From an uncultured Paracoccaceae bacterium (GTDB taxonomy: Bacteria; Pseudomonadota; Alphaproteobacteria; Rhodobacterales; Rhodobacteraceae): a stretch of 64,000 nucleotides of DNA. A program made the translations under genes and the position numbers. The first letter of the stretch is position 1; the number at the start of each line of letters is the position of its first letter. The DNA is taken from NCBI GenBank assembly GCA_947493335.1, contig CANLQO010000002.1, forward strand, positions 248,001-312,000. The letters are read 5' to 3'. This document shows positions 1-7,643 of the stretch, piece by piece. The notes under the pieces were generated by a model that did not search any database, was not told the DNA's origin, and saw only the letters and a list, made by a program, of their open reading frames with translations.

Positions 1-1
1 C

Positions 2-121
2 TGGGAGGGTCTGCGGTCGCTCGAGGTGGTCGAGGCTGTGGCGCTTTCATCCGCGACTGGTCGCGAGGTTTCCCTGACCGATGAAGCCGGACGCAAATCT
101 GCGGAGTTCGCCTGCGCATAA
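2..121 (+). CDS. Gfo/Idh/MocA family oxidoreductase, C-terminal fragment
   Basis: The first 39 codons end in TAA at 119-121 and read as the tail of a gene cut by the left edge. The segment LRSLEVVEAVALSSATGREV has the usual ending of NAD(P)-dependent Gfo/Idh/MocA dehydrogenases, where a last helix of the form slevieAay.Sa..Gr.V closes the protein. Only this tail is visible, so the cofactor site cannot be checked. It lies about 100 bp before a TRAP transporter and close to two complete Gfo/Idh genes, so it probably belongs to the same catabolic locus. It precedes the palindromic operator at 123-141 and so is likely to be in a different transcript from dctP. Confidence 0.6.
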   Translation, partial: WEGLRSLEVVEAVALSSATGREVSLTDEAGRKSAEFACA

Positions 122-122
122 G

Positions 123-141
123 CAAAATATCAGATATTTTG
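123..141. promoter_or_regulatory. Palindromic operator upstream of the TRAP operon
   Basis: A perfect 19-bp palindrome: arms CAAAATATC and GATATTTTG around a central A. It lies 82 bp before the dctP start in an AT-rich patch that contrasts with the surrounding high-GC DNA. A second, looser inverted repeat (ATTTTG at 137-142, CAAAAT at 154-159) overlaps its right end. The site at 8837-8855 matches this one at 17 of 19 positions. The arrangement suits a dimeric repressor, but which family binds it cannot be told from the DNA. Confidence 0.7.
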
Positions 142-223
142 TAAAACATATTGCAAAATAGGGAAAATGGGGCATAAATCAGCGCGACGCCCGTTGCGGC
201 GCAAAACTTAAGGGAGGAACCTC

Positions 224-1231
224 ATGTTGAAATTTACGCGTCGTGCCGCGATCGCCTCGGTTGCCGCACTTGGCTTGGCGGCTTCTGCGCTTCCTGCAGC
301 TGCAGACGGGCACAAAGTGACATTTACATTGGCAACGTCCGGCTCTGAAACAGATCAGCGTTCTGTTGCCATGGCCGAAGTCTTTGCGCCGATGGTGGCG
401 GCCTTTGCCGATTATCAGGCCGGTTACAACGGCACGCTATTCGCACAGGGCACTGAGCTGGAAGCCATCGCAGGTGGCAATCTGACCATGTCGATCGCCT
501 CTGCGCAGGAACTGGCACAGTTCTTCCCGGAATTTTCGATCTTTGCGACCGGATATGTCCATCAGGACGCAGCACATCAGGTCCGCGTTTTCAATGACCC
601 GCTGATGGACCCGTTCAAGCAAAAGGTTGAAGACGAGCTTGGCGTGAAGCTGCTGTCGGTCATGTACCTTGGCCGCCGCCACGTGAACCTGCGGCAAACC
701 CGCGATGAACTGGACGTGCAGACACCGGCCGATCTGGCAGGTGTGAACTTGCGGATGCCCGGTACCGATGCATGGCAGTTCCTCGGCGCTGCCCTTGGCG
801 CATCGCCCACACCGCTGGCCTTCTCGGAAGTGTATACATCACTTGCATCGGGCGCGATTGACGGCCAGGACAACCCGCTTCCGACCGTTGTTGACCAGAA
901 GTTCTATGAGGTGACCAAGCAAATCTCGCTCACGTCGCATCTGGTTGACCTGAACTATATCGCGTTCTCGCTCGAGACATGGAACAGTCTGACCCCGGAC
1001 CAGCAGCTTGTCGTTCAGCGCGCCGCTGACGCTGCCGCTGCTTATGGCCGACTGAAGCAGCTCGACAAGGAAAACAATCTGGCCGACTTTATCCGTAGCC
1101 AAGGCGTTGAAATCTACACACCGGACCTTGAAGCGTTCCGCACCCATGTGCAGGCGCAGTATGTCGGCAGCGAAGCTGCGGCATCCTGGCCCGAGGGTGT
1201 TCTGGATCGCATCAACGAGCTGGGCAACTAA
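224..1231 (+). CDS. dctP: TRAP transporter periplasmic solute-binding protein (DctP family)
   Basis: 335 residues. A Sec signal peptide (positive MLKFTRR, hydrophobic core to about residue 25, cleavage near AAA-DG) leads into a DctP-type fold. The conserved LRMPG segment carries Arg177, the position that in this family normally salt-bridges the carboxylate of the ligand. The later segment SGAIDGQDNPLPTV is also typical. The start has a strong Shine-Dalgarno sequence (GGGAGG) 8 bp upstream. It is the first gene of a run with dctQ and dctM and lies behind the palindromic operator at 123-141. The expected ligand is an organic or sugar acid; the specific substrate cannot be assigned. Confidence 0.93.
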   Translation: MLKFTRRAAIASVAALGLAASALPAAADGHKVTFTLATSGSETDQRSVAMAEVFAPMVAAFADYQAGYNGTLFAQGTELEAIAGGNLTMSIASAQELAQFFPEFSIFATGYVHQDAAHQVRVFNDPLMDPFKQKVEDELGVKLLSVMYLGRRHVNLRQTRDELDVQTPADLAGVNLRMPGTDAWQFLGAALGASPTPLAFSEVYTSLASGAIDGQDNPLPTVVDQKFYEVTKQISLTSHLVDLNYIAFSLETWNSLTPDQQLVVQRAADAAAAYGRLKQLDKENNLADFIRSQGVEIYTPDLEAFRTHVQAQYVGSEAAASWPEGVLDRINELGN

Positions 1232-1262
1232 GCCACGAGCAGCCAGCCTCGGGAGAGCCAAG

Positions 1263-1823
1263 ATGAAGAAGCTTCAAGAATGGTTCACCCGTGGCGCAGA
1301 GTTCATCGCCGCCATGTCTTTGGCGGCGATTTTTTTCACGTTTCTTCTGCAAATTCTGTTCCGGTACGTCCCGTTTCTCGAACCCATCGGATGGTCAGTG
1401 GTCTTGATCTCTCTGCTGTGGGTCTTTGTGATTTTCTTCGGCTGCGCGTTCATCGTCCGAGAATCCGACCACGTCGCGTTTGATGTCCTTTATCTGGCCG
1501 TGCCACGACATGTCCGCAAAGTTCTTGCGCTGGTCAGTGCCGTCCTGATGGTCATTGCAATGCTCTATTCTCTGCCCGCCATGTGGGAAACGGTGTTCGC
1601 AAACCGCCTGATGGACCTGAAGAAAATTCAAACCATTCGGATGCCGATTACCGGCGACAAGATCGCGATAAAATGGCTGTTTGCACCCTTTGTGATGCTG
1701 ATGATCGTCGCCACGTTGCGCTATCTTTGGCGCATCTACACGGTGCTGCGCTTTGGTCCACCCGAGACCGAGATGGAAAAGTTGCTTGGCGGTGAGACCG
1801 ACAAGGCGGAGTTGGATCAATGA
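1263..1823 (+). CDS. dctQ: TRAP transporter small permease (DctQ family)
   Basis: 186 residues from the ATG at 1263, which has GGGAGAG a few bases upstream; the frame is open further upstream but that part overlaps dctP. Four hydrophobic segments are visible (about residues 13-35, 48-66, 88-108 and 140-160), with the conserved RES/D pattern (IVRESDHVAFDVL) in the cytoplasmic loop after helix 2. DctQ bridges the binding protein and the large permease in Na+-driven TRAP uptake. It overlaps dctM by the 4 bp ATGA, which indicates translational coupling. Confidence 0.9.
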   Translation: MKKLQEWFTRGAEFIAAMSLAAIFFTFLLQILFRYVPFLEPIGWSVVLISLLWVFVIFFGCAFIVRESDHVAFDVLYLAVPRHVRKVLALVSAVLMVIAMLYSLPAMWETVFANRLMDLKKIQTIRMPITGDKIAIKWLFAPFVMLMIVATLRYLWRIYTVLRFGPPETEMEKLLGGETDKAELDQ

Positions 1824-3115
1824 GCCCTGAGCTGATCCTCGGCATGGCCGCTTTGTTTGGCATGGCGGCCATTGGCACGCCAGTTGCCTATGCCATCCTC
1901 GTCGGTGTTCTGGTTTATCTTGGGGTCTCCGGACAGGATTTGGCCATCGCCGGAACCACAATGGTGCAACGGTTGTTTGATGGCTTCTTGTTGCTGGCTG
2001 TCCCGCTTTTTATCGCGTCCGCCAACATCATGAATGCCGGAACAATCTCGGATCGGCTTTTGCAATTCTGTATCGCGCTTGTAGGGCGCTTCCGGGGCGG
2101 AATGGGTCATGTGAACGTCGTCGCCAGCCTGATTTTTTCAGGCATGTCCGGCTCTGCCGTGGCCGACGCCGCCGGGATCGGCAAGATTATCATCGACATG
2201 ATGGTCAAAAGCGGGCGCTACACCCGTGGCTATGCGGCTGCCATCACGGCCGCGACCGCCACCATCGGACCTATCATTCCTCCGTCCATTCCCATGGTGC
2301 TTTATGCGCTGGTGTCCAACGAATCCGTTGGTGTCCTGTTTCTGGCAGGCATCGTTCCGGGTCTGGTCATGGGTGCCGTGCTGATGGGCATGAATTTCGT
2401 CATCTCACACAGACGCGGCTTTGGGCAGGAAGAGCCGGTTCCCTTGCGCGAGTTGCCGAAACTTACGGCACGCGCAACGCCCGCATTGTTGATGCCGGTC
2501 ATCCTGCTTGGCTGCATCTATTCAGGTGTGACCACACCGACAGAAGCGGCGGCAATCGCGGCTCTTTACGCGCTGATCGTTGCGGCAGGCCTTTATCGCG
2601 CGATCCAGATCAAAACGCTTTATCAAATATTCGTCGAAAGCGCGCGCTCGGCGGCCTCTGTCGGGCTGGTCATCGGGGCGTCGATGATCCTGACCTACGT
2701 CGTCATTCAGGAAAACGTGCCGCAGGCAATCTCTGACATGTTCTCGGGCGCTGACATCAGCCCGCTCATGTTCATTCTGCTGGTAAACATCCTTGTGCTG
2801 CTTTTGGGCTGTATTCTGGATGCCACGGTCATCATCCTTGTCATCATCCCGCTCTTCATTCCGACCTGCCGCGAACTGGGCATCGACCTTGTGCATTTCG
2901 GCGTGCTGATTGTCGTCAATTCAATGATCGGATTGATCACGCCGCCATATGGCATCCTTCTGTTTGTCATCAATGCGGTCACAGGAATTCCGCTGAAAGA
3001 GATCATCGCCGAAGTTTGGGCGTTCCTTGCGGTTCTGCTTGGCGCTTTGCTCCTCATGATCCTCGTTCCGGACATCGTCCTGTGGCTGCCGCGCCTGTTC
3101 GGGTATCAGGGATGA
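1820..3115 (+). CDS. dctM: TRAP transporter large permease (DctM family)
   Basis: 431 residues, the usual family length, with about twelve hydrophobic segments. Recognisable motifs include FSGMSGSAVADAAGIGKI near residue 95 and IGPIIPPSIPMVLYALVS near residue 150, both hallmarks of the DctM/ion-transporter superfamily core, and GVTTPTEAAAIAALYALIV near residue 235. This subunit forms the transport pathway and works with the DctP and DctQ proteins encoded just upstream. Start and stop overlap the neighbouring genes by 4 bp, so dctPQM and the fusion gene after it form one transcript. Confidence 0.93.
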   Translation: MSPELILGMAALFGMAAIGTPVAYAILVGVLVYLGVSGQDLAIAGTTMVQRLFDGFLLLAVPLFIASANIMNAGTISDRLLQFCIALVGRFRGGMGHVNVVASLIFSGMSGSAVADAAGIGKIIIDMMVKSGRYTRGYAAAITAATATIGPIIPPSIPMVLYALVSNESVGVLFLAGIVPGLVMGAVLMGMNFVISHRRGFGQEEPVPLRELPKLTARATPALLMPVILLGCIYSGVTTPTEAAAIAALYALIVAAGLYRAIQIKTLYQIFVESARSAASVGLVIGASMILTYVVIQENVPQAISDMFSGADISPLMFILLVNILVLLLGCILDATVIILVIIPLFIPTCRELGIDLVHFGVLIVVNSMIGLITPPYGILLFVINAVTGIPLKEIIAEVWAFLAVLLGALLLMILVPDIVLWLPRLFGYQG

Positions 3116-4998
3116 CCCGGCTTTCGGTCGCAACGACGAATGTTCCCGGTGATCTGCCGCAGAAACTGGAACAGATCGCGGCGGCGGGGTTCTCTGGTGT
3201 CGAGCTTTATGAACCCGATCTGACAGGCTTTGCAGGCAGCGCGGACGAGATCGGCAAGCTGGCGCGCGCGCTGGGCCTTAACATCGAGGTCATGCAGCCG
3301 TTCCATGATTTCGAGGGATTGACTGACGATGCCCGCAAGGCCGCATTTTCGCGCCTCAAGCACAAGTTGGACCTGATGACGGCGCTTGGTGCCCGAACGC
3401 TGCTGATCGGAAGCAGCACACATCCGGAAGCATCATCAGATTTCGCACAGATCACCGAAGACTTCCGGGAATTGGCGGATTGCGTTGGCAGCGCAGGTTG
3501 TCGCGCCGCCTTGATTGCTTTGCCTTGGGCGCGGCACCTCACGACCGAGCTGAACGCGCTGAAGATCGTTGAGGCCGTAAACAGCCCCGCCTTTGGTATC
3601 GCGCTGAATTCATTCTTTTCACTTGCCGGGGGCGAACAGGCTGCCCGGCTGCGGGACATTCCCGGAGATCAGATATTTCATGTCCAGCTTTCTGACGCCC
3701 CTGCCCTTGAATTTGATATCACACGTCTGAAAAGCCACTTCAGCCTGTTGCCGGGGCAAGGCGGGCTGAACTTGGCAAGTTTTGTCCGGATCGTTGCGCG
3801 ATCAGGCTATCAGGGCCCGTGGTCAATCGCCCGCGTCGGGGCGACCGCAGAAGGTAGCCGGGCGGCCCACGCCCGGGATGCATTTCGCGCGTTGGCTTCG
3901 CTATTGGATGAGGTCGCCATACGTGAGCCTGCATTGGCACATCCGCTTGAAGGCCTACCACCGCGCGTCACTCCAACCGGTCTGGAATTTCTTGAATTTG
4001 CAGCCGCAGGCGCTGACCATGACCGTCTCGCGCGGCTTCTGGAAACCATGTGTTTTCGCAAGGAACGCCAGCACCGGTCCAAATCGGTCGAGCTTTGGCG
4101 TCAGGGCGCAATCAACATCGTGGTCAACTCAGAATCCAAGGGCTTCGCCGCCAAAGCCCGCGCCGAACATGGGCCCTGCGTCTGTGACATGGGATTGCGT
4201 GTTCAGGACGCTGAACAAACGGTGGCGCGGGCCACGGCCCTTGGTGCGCCCGAATTTTCACAACCCGTCGGGACGGGCGAGTTGGATATTCCTGCCATCA
4301 AAGGCGTTGGCGGGTCCGTTGTGCACTTCATCGATGAGAAGTCCGACCTGCATCGCGTCTGGGATATCGAGTTCGATCCCGTACCAAAGGAACGTAGCGT
4401 TCAGCCCGTCGGCCTCCGGCGCATCGACCATGTCGCCCAAACCATGCGCTACCAAGAGATGCAAAGCTGGCTGACTTACTACCTGTCGACTTTTGAGATG
4501 GAAAAGGCAGACGTGGTCGACGTGGCCGACCCGTCGGGCATCATTCTCAGTCAGGCACTGGCCAGCCCGGAAGGCGAAGTTCGGTTGAACCTCAATGGCG
4601 CAGGAGAGCGGCGCACCTTTGCAGGTGCCTTTCTGGCACAAGGGTTTGGCGCAGGCGTGCAGCATCTGGCGTTTCTAAGCGATGATATCTTCGAGACATC
4701 CGATCTGCTTGCCGCCGCCGGATTTGAACGGTTGGCAATGCCCGCAAACTACTATGAAGACCTGCGGGTTCGCTTCGATATGGACGACAATCTGGTCACC
4801 AAATTGAGGGCCGGTGACATCCTCTATGACCGCGACGGTCGGGGGGAGTATTTTCAGATCTATTCGGCCCCGTTCTGGGGCGGGTTCTTCTTTGAAATCG
4901 TGGCGCGCAAAGGGGGCTACCAAGGCTACGGCGCACGCAATGCACCGATCCGGCTGGCCGCGCAGATGCGTCATCTGAAAGAGACGGAGGCGGCATGA
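3112..4998 (+). CDS. 3-dehydroshikimate dehydratase-like / 4-hydroxyphenylpyruvate dioxygenase-like fusion with altered barrel site
   Basis: 628 residues from the ATG at 3112 (4-bp overlap with dctM). Residues 1-275 form a sugar-phosphate-isomerase/dehydroshikimate-dehydratase TIM barrel (QPFHDFEG, FHVQLSDAP); residues 290-620 are two VOC modules of the HPPD type. The layout is that of QuiC1-type fusions. The dioxygenase facial triad is intact: His440 (RIDHVAQ), His518 (GVQHLAF) and Glu595 (FFFEIVARKGG). In the barrel, the QuiC1 metal ligands Glu134, Asp165, Gln191 and Glu239 (numbers recalled from the literature) line up at a constant offset of +1 with Ile135, Asn166, Gln192 and Ala240. Three of four ligands are therefore missing, and the barrel is probably not a working dehydratase. 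The next gene overlaps by 4 bp. Confidence 0.85.
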   Translation: MTRLSVATTNVPGDLPQKLEQIAAAGFSGVELYEPDLTGFAGSADEIGKLARALGLNIEVMQPFHDFEGLTDDARKAAFSRLKHKLDLMTALGARTLLIGSSTHPEASSDFAQITEDFRELADCVGSAGCRAALIALPWARHLTTELNALKIVEAVNSPAFGIALNSFFSLAGGEQAARLRDIPGDQIFHVQLSDAPALEFDITRLKSHFSLLPGQGGLNLASFVRIVARSGYQGPWSIARVGATAEGSRAAHARDAFRALASLLDEVAIREPALAHPLEGLPPRVTPTGLEFLEFAAAGADHDRLARLLETMCFRKERQHRSKSVELWRQGAINIVVNSESKGFAAKARAEHGPCVCDMGLRVQDAEQTVARATALGAPEFSQPVGTGELDIPAIKGVGGSVVHFIDEKSDLHRVWDIEFDPVPKERSVQPVGLRRIDHVAQTMRYQEMQSWLTYYLSTFEMEKADVVDVADPSGIILSQALASPEGEVRLNLNGAGERRTFAGAFLAQGFGAGVQHLAFLSDDIFETSDLLAAAGFERLAMPANYYEDLRVRFDMDDNLVTKLRAGDILYDRDGRGEYFQIYSAPFWGGFFFEIVARKGGYQGYGARNAPIRLAAQMRHLKETEAA

Positions 4999-5807
4999 GC
5001 AAAGACGCCGACGCGGTGCGCCACTGGTGGCGAACCGCGATCATCGACATGGCACCCGGTCGGATTGCCTTTCGCGGGCATCCGATCGAGGATTTGATTG
5101 GCAGCGTCAGCTTTGGGCAGATGATCTGGCTGATGACGCGCGGCGATCTGCCGTCGCCAGAACAGGCGGCGCTGCTGGAGTGCGCCCTTGTCGCAGGTGT
5201 GGATCATGGTCCGCAGGCACCGTCGATTGCCGCCGCGCGCATGGCGGCAACCTGCGGCATCGGCCTTAACAACGTCATGGCGACAGGCGTCAATATGCTG
5301 GGCGATGTCCATGGCGGAGCTGGCGAACAATGCGCAGAGCTTTACGAGGATGTCGCTGCGCGCATGGATGCTGGCGAAGGGCTTCGGGCCGCCACGCGCA
5401 ATGGCCTCGGCGCGTGGCGCGAGGCCAATGGCAAGATCGTTCCGGGCTTCGGCCATCGGTTCCACAAACCCGTCGACCCGCGCGCGCCGCGTCTGATGAA
5501 ATTGGTCCGCGAGGCAGCGGAGGCAGGCACCGTATCGGGCCGGTTCGCCGTAATCGGAGAGGCATTGCAGTCTGAAATCGGTCGCGCCCGCGGCGCAGAG
5601 ATTGCGATGAACATCGACGGCGCGACGGCCGTGATCTTTTGCGAGCTTGGCTTCCCGCCACCACTATCGCGAGGCTTGTTTTGCCTGAGCCGGTCGGTCG
5701 GCGTTCTGGCCCACGGTTGGGAACAAATGCAACAGGGCGGACGCAACAAGGGGCCGATGCCGCCTGCATATTTGCCTGAATACACACCACAGGGGGACAA
5801 TGTGTGA
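4995..5807 (+). CDS. Citrate-synthase-fold protein, citryl-CoA-lyase-like
   Basis: 270 residues, much shorter than full citrate synthase (about 400 or more), resembling the compact citryl-CoA-lyase or ATP-citrate-lyase C-terminal type. The three catalytic positions of the fold are present: His106 (DVHGGAGE), His154 (GFGHRFHKPVDPRA) and Asp208 (NIDGATAV), with spacing close to the His-His-Asp triad of GltA. A cleavage or condensation of a CoA thioester is expected; direction and substrate are unknown. It sits between the fusion gene and a dehydrogenase, with overlaps on both sides, so it belongs to the catabolic operon and not to the TCA cycle. Confidence 0.78.
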   Translation: MSKDADAVRHWWRTAIIDMAPGRIAFRGHPIEDLIGSVSFGQMIWLMTRGDLPSPEQAALLECALVAGVDHGPQAPSIAAARMAATCGIGLNNVMATGVNMLGDVHGGAGEQCAELYEDVAARMDAGEGLRAATRNGLGAWREANGKIVPGFGHRFHKPVDPRAPRLMKLVREAAEAGTVSGRFAVIGEALQSEIGRARGAEIAMNIDGATAVIFCELGFPPPLSRGLFCLSRSVGVLAHGWEQMQQGGRNKGPMPPAYLPEYTPQGDNV

Positions 5808-6984
5808 GCGCGCGAAAGCCTTCCGGGTCGGTCTGATAGGCACCGGTCGCATCAGCGACATCTATCTCAAGAACATCAGGGATTTTGCAGGCGTCGAGAT
5901 CACGGCCTGCGGGAGCCTCAACATGGACGAAAGCCGCGCCAAGGCGGCAGAGCACGGCGTGCCGCGTGTCATGACACCGGAAGAGATCATCGCCGATCCT
6001 GACATCGACGCCGTGCTGAACCTGACCATCCCGGCGGCCCATGCGGGTATCAGTCTGGCAGCGCTTCAGGCCGGCAAGCACGTCTATTCCGAAAAACCCT
6101 TTGTCACCGATCTGGCAGAAGGGCAGCGCATACAGGATTTGGCGAAGGCGCGCGACCTGAAGGTAGGAAGTGCGCCGGATACGTTCTTTGGCGGACGCTG
6201 GCAAACTCTCCGCAAGCTTCTGGATAGCGGCGTGATCGGCGAACCGCATGGGGTATCCGCCTTTGTGCCGACCAGCGGGGTCGAGCGCCACCACCCGAAC
6301 CCGGATTTCTACTATGCCAAGGGCGGCGGGCCCCTGCTGGACCTCGGCCCATACTATCTTGCGGCCATGGTGTTCTGCCTTGGCCCGATTGCGCGGGTTG
6401 CCGGGCTGGGGCGCAAGCGGGAAGCCAGCCGTCTGATCGAAAACGGCCCCCGGAAAGGCCAAAGAATGCCCGTCGAAGTCGACACACATTGCCTAAGTCT
6501 GATCGCGTTCGAAAACGGTGTTGTGGGGCAGATGATGGTCAGCTTCGACGTCTGGGAAAGTGAAACGCCGCGTCTGGAAATCTACGGCACCAAAGGCACA
6601 GTTTGTATCCCTGATCCTGATCCGGGCGATGGTGCCAATATTTTTCAAGGGCCGGTCTGGGTGCGTACCCGCGACACCGCGCGCTGGACAATGCGGCCCC
6701 GGCCGAATGCACCACCGGAATGGGAGGTGGCCGAGAATACACACGGGCTGAATTTTGATGCGCGTGGCATCGGGTTGGCGGATTTGGCCGCAGCCGTGCG
6801 CGAAGGACGAGAGCCCCGCGCCAGCGGCGCGCTTGGCCTGCATCTTTGCGAGGTCATGGAGGGGATGCTGCAAAGTTCAAACCTGGGCGGCTTTGTGGAC
6901 ATCGAAAGCACCTGCACCCGCCCACCGATGCTGGCCGAGACAAAAGAACAAGGCCTGAATGTCGATCTGAAAACTGTGCCATGA
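5800..6984 (+). CDS. Gfo/Idh/MocA family oxidoreductase
   Basis: 394 residues. N-terminal Rossmann fold with GLIGTGRISDIYLKNI (residues 10-25) for NAD(P). The family EKP motif is intact (YSEKPFVTD, Lys99). The later active-site region reads LLDLGPYYLAAMV, the variant with tyrosines where many relatives have G-x-H-x-x-D. Substrates in this family are usually sugars, inositols or sugar acids oxidised or reduced at a hydroxyl group. It starts 8 bp inside the end of the citryl-CoA-lyase-like gene and overlaps the next gene by ATGA. Confidence 0.88.
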   Translation: MCERAKAFRVGLIGTGRISDIYLKNIRDFAGVEITACGSLNMDESRAKAAEHGVPRVMTPEEIIADPDIDAVLNLTIPAAHAGISLAALQAGKHVYSEKPFVTDLAEGQRIQDLAKARDLKVGSAPDTFFGGRWQTLRKLLDSGVIGEPHGVSAFVPTSGVERHHPNPDFYYAKGGGPLLDLGPYYLAAMVFCLGPIARVAGLGRKREASRLIENGPRKGQRMPVEVDTHCLSLIAFENGVVGQMMVSFDVWESETPRLEIYGTKGTVCIPDPDPGDGANIFQGPVWVRTRDTARWTMRPRPNAPPEWEVAENTHGLNFDARGIGLADLAAAVREGREPRASGALGLHLCEVMEGMLQSSNLGGFVDIESTCTRPPMLAETKEQGLNVDLKTVP

Positions 6985-7640
6985 CCATCGAAACGCTGAC
7001 CATCGGCGATCCGTTTTTCGCCATCCGTATCCTCAAAGATGAGGACATCCACCAGATCACCGGGAAAACCATCGTTCTGAATCTCGCTGATGCACCCCTT
7101 CGGGTTCGTGAACAGACCCTTGGCACGCTGCAATCGGCGATCCTGAAGGATACCGAGGTTCGCGACGCGGCGCATGCCGTCCTGATCGAAGGATTTGCCG
7201 ACCACGGTGACGAAACCGCCCTCCTTTCCCGCATCCGGGACACTTGGCCGTCGGCGTATCAGGTGCGTGGCGAGGAACGGTTACGTGGTCTCGAACACTA
7301 TATGTCGCCCAAGGTCTGGATCGGGCAGTTTGGCTTTACCCTTTATCATTCCGCGGCCGTACCGCTGAATGTTGGTCTGCATCGCGATCACGCCTTTTGC
7401 CGGGTGCCGGGCTTCCGCGAGGTGCACACCCAAATCATCGGCTTCGGCAAGATGCAGCAATGCCGCGAGAAAGACGTCGAAACGCTTTACCTCGAAGAAC
7501 CAATGGCCCCGGGCGCGACCCATCGGCCCATGTATGACGCCGACGGGAACTACCCTTGGCACCAATTCGAAACCATCACGCCCTCGGTTTTCATGGCCGT
7601 CGAAATGCTGCCAGAGGGCGCAGTTCCGCCGGAGGTTTGA
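6981..7640 (+). CDS. Conserved protein of unknown function, histidine-rich, possibly cupin-like
   Basis: 219 residues from the ATG at 6981 (ATGA overlap with the dehydrogenase before it). No family was recognised with confidence. The middle and C-terminal part carries regularly placed histidines: His134 and His137 (GLHRDHAF), His149 (EVHTQIIGFG), His181 (PGATHRPMY) and His194 (YPWHQFE). The spacing, with glycine and proline turns, resembles a metal-binding beta-barrel such as a cupin, but this is inference. There is no signal peptide or membrane segment. Placement between two Gfo/Idh genes in a tight operon implies a role in the same pathway, perhaps a lactonase, isomerase or hydrolase step. 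Confidence 0.6.
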   Translation: MTIETLTIGDPFFAIRILKDEDIHQITGKTIVLNLADAPLRVREQTLGTLQSAILKDTEVRDAAHAVLIEGFADHGDETALLSRIRDTWPSAYQVRGEERLRGLEHYMSPKVWIGQFGFTLYHSAAVPLNVGLHRDHAFCRVPGFREVHTQIIGFGKMQQCREKDVETLYLEEPMAPGATHRPMYDADGNYPWHQFETITPSVFMAVEMLPEGAVPPEV

Positions 7641-7643
7641 AGC

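Noticed and set aside
5290-6489. A 399-codon open frame on the minus strand
   Set aside because: It is antisense to the citryl-CoA-lyase-like gene and a Gfo/Idh dehydrogenase, both with intact catalytic motifs.
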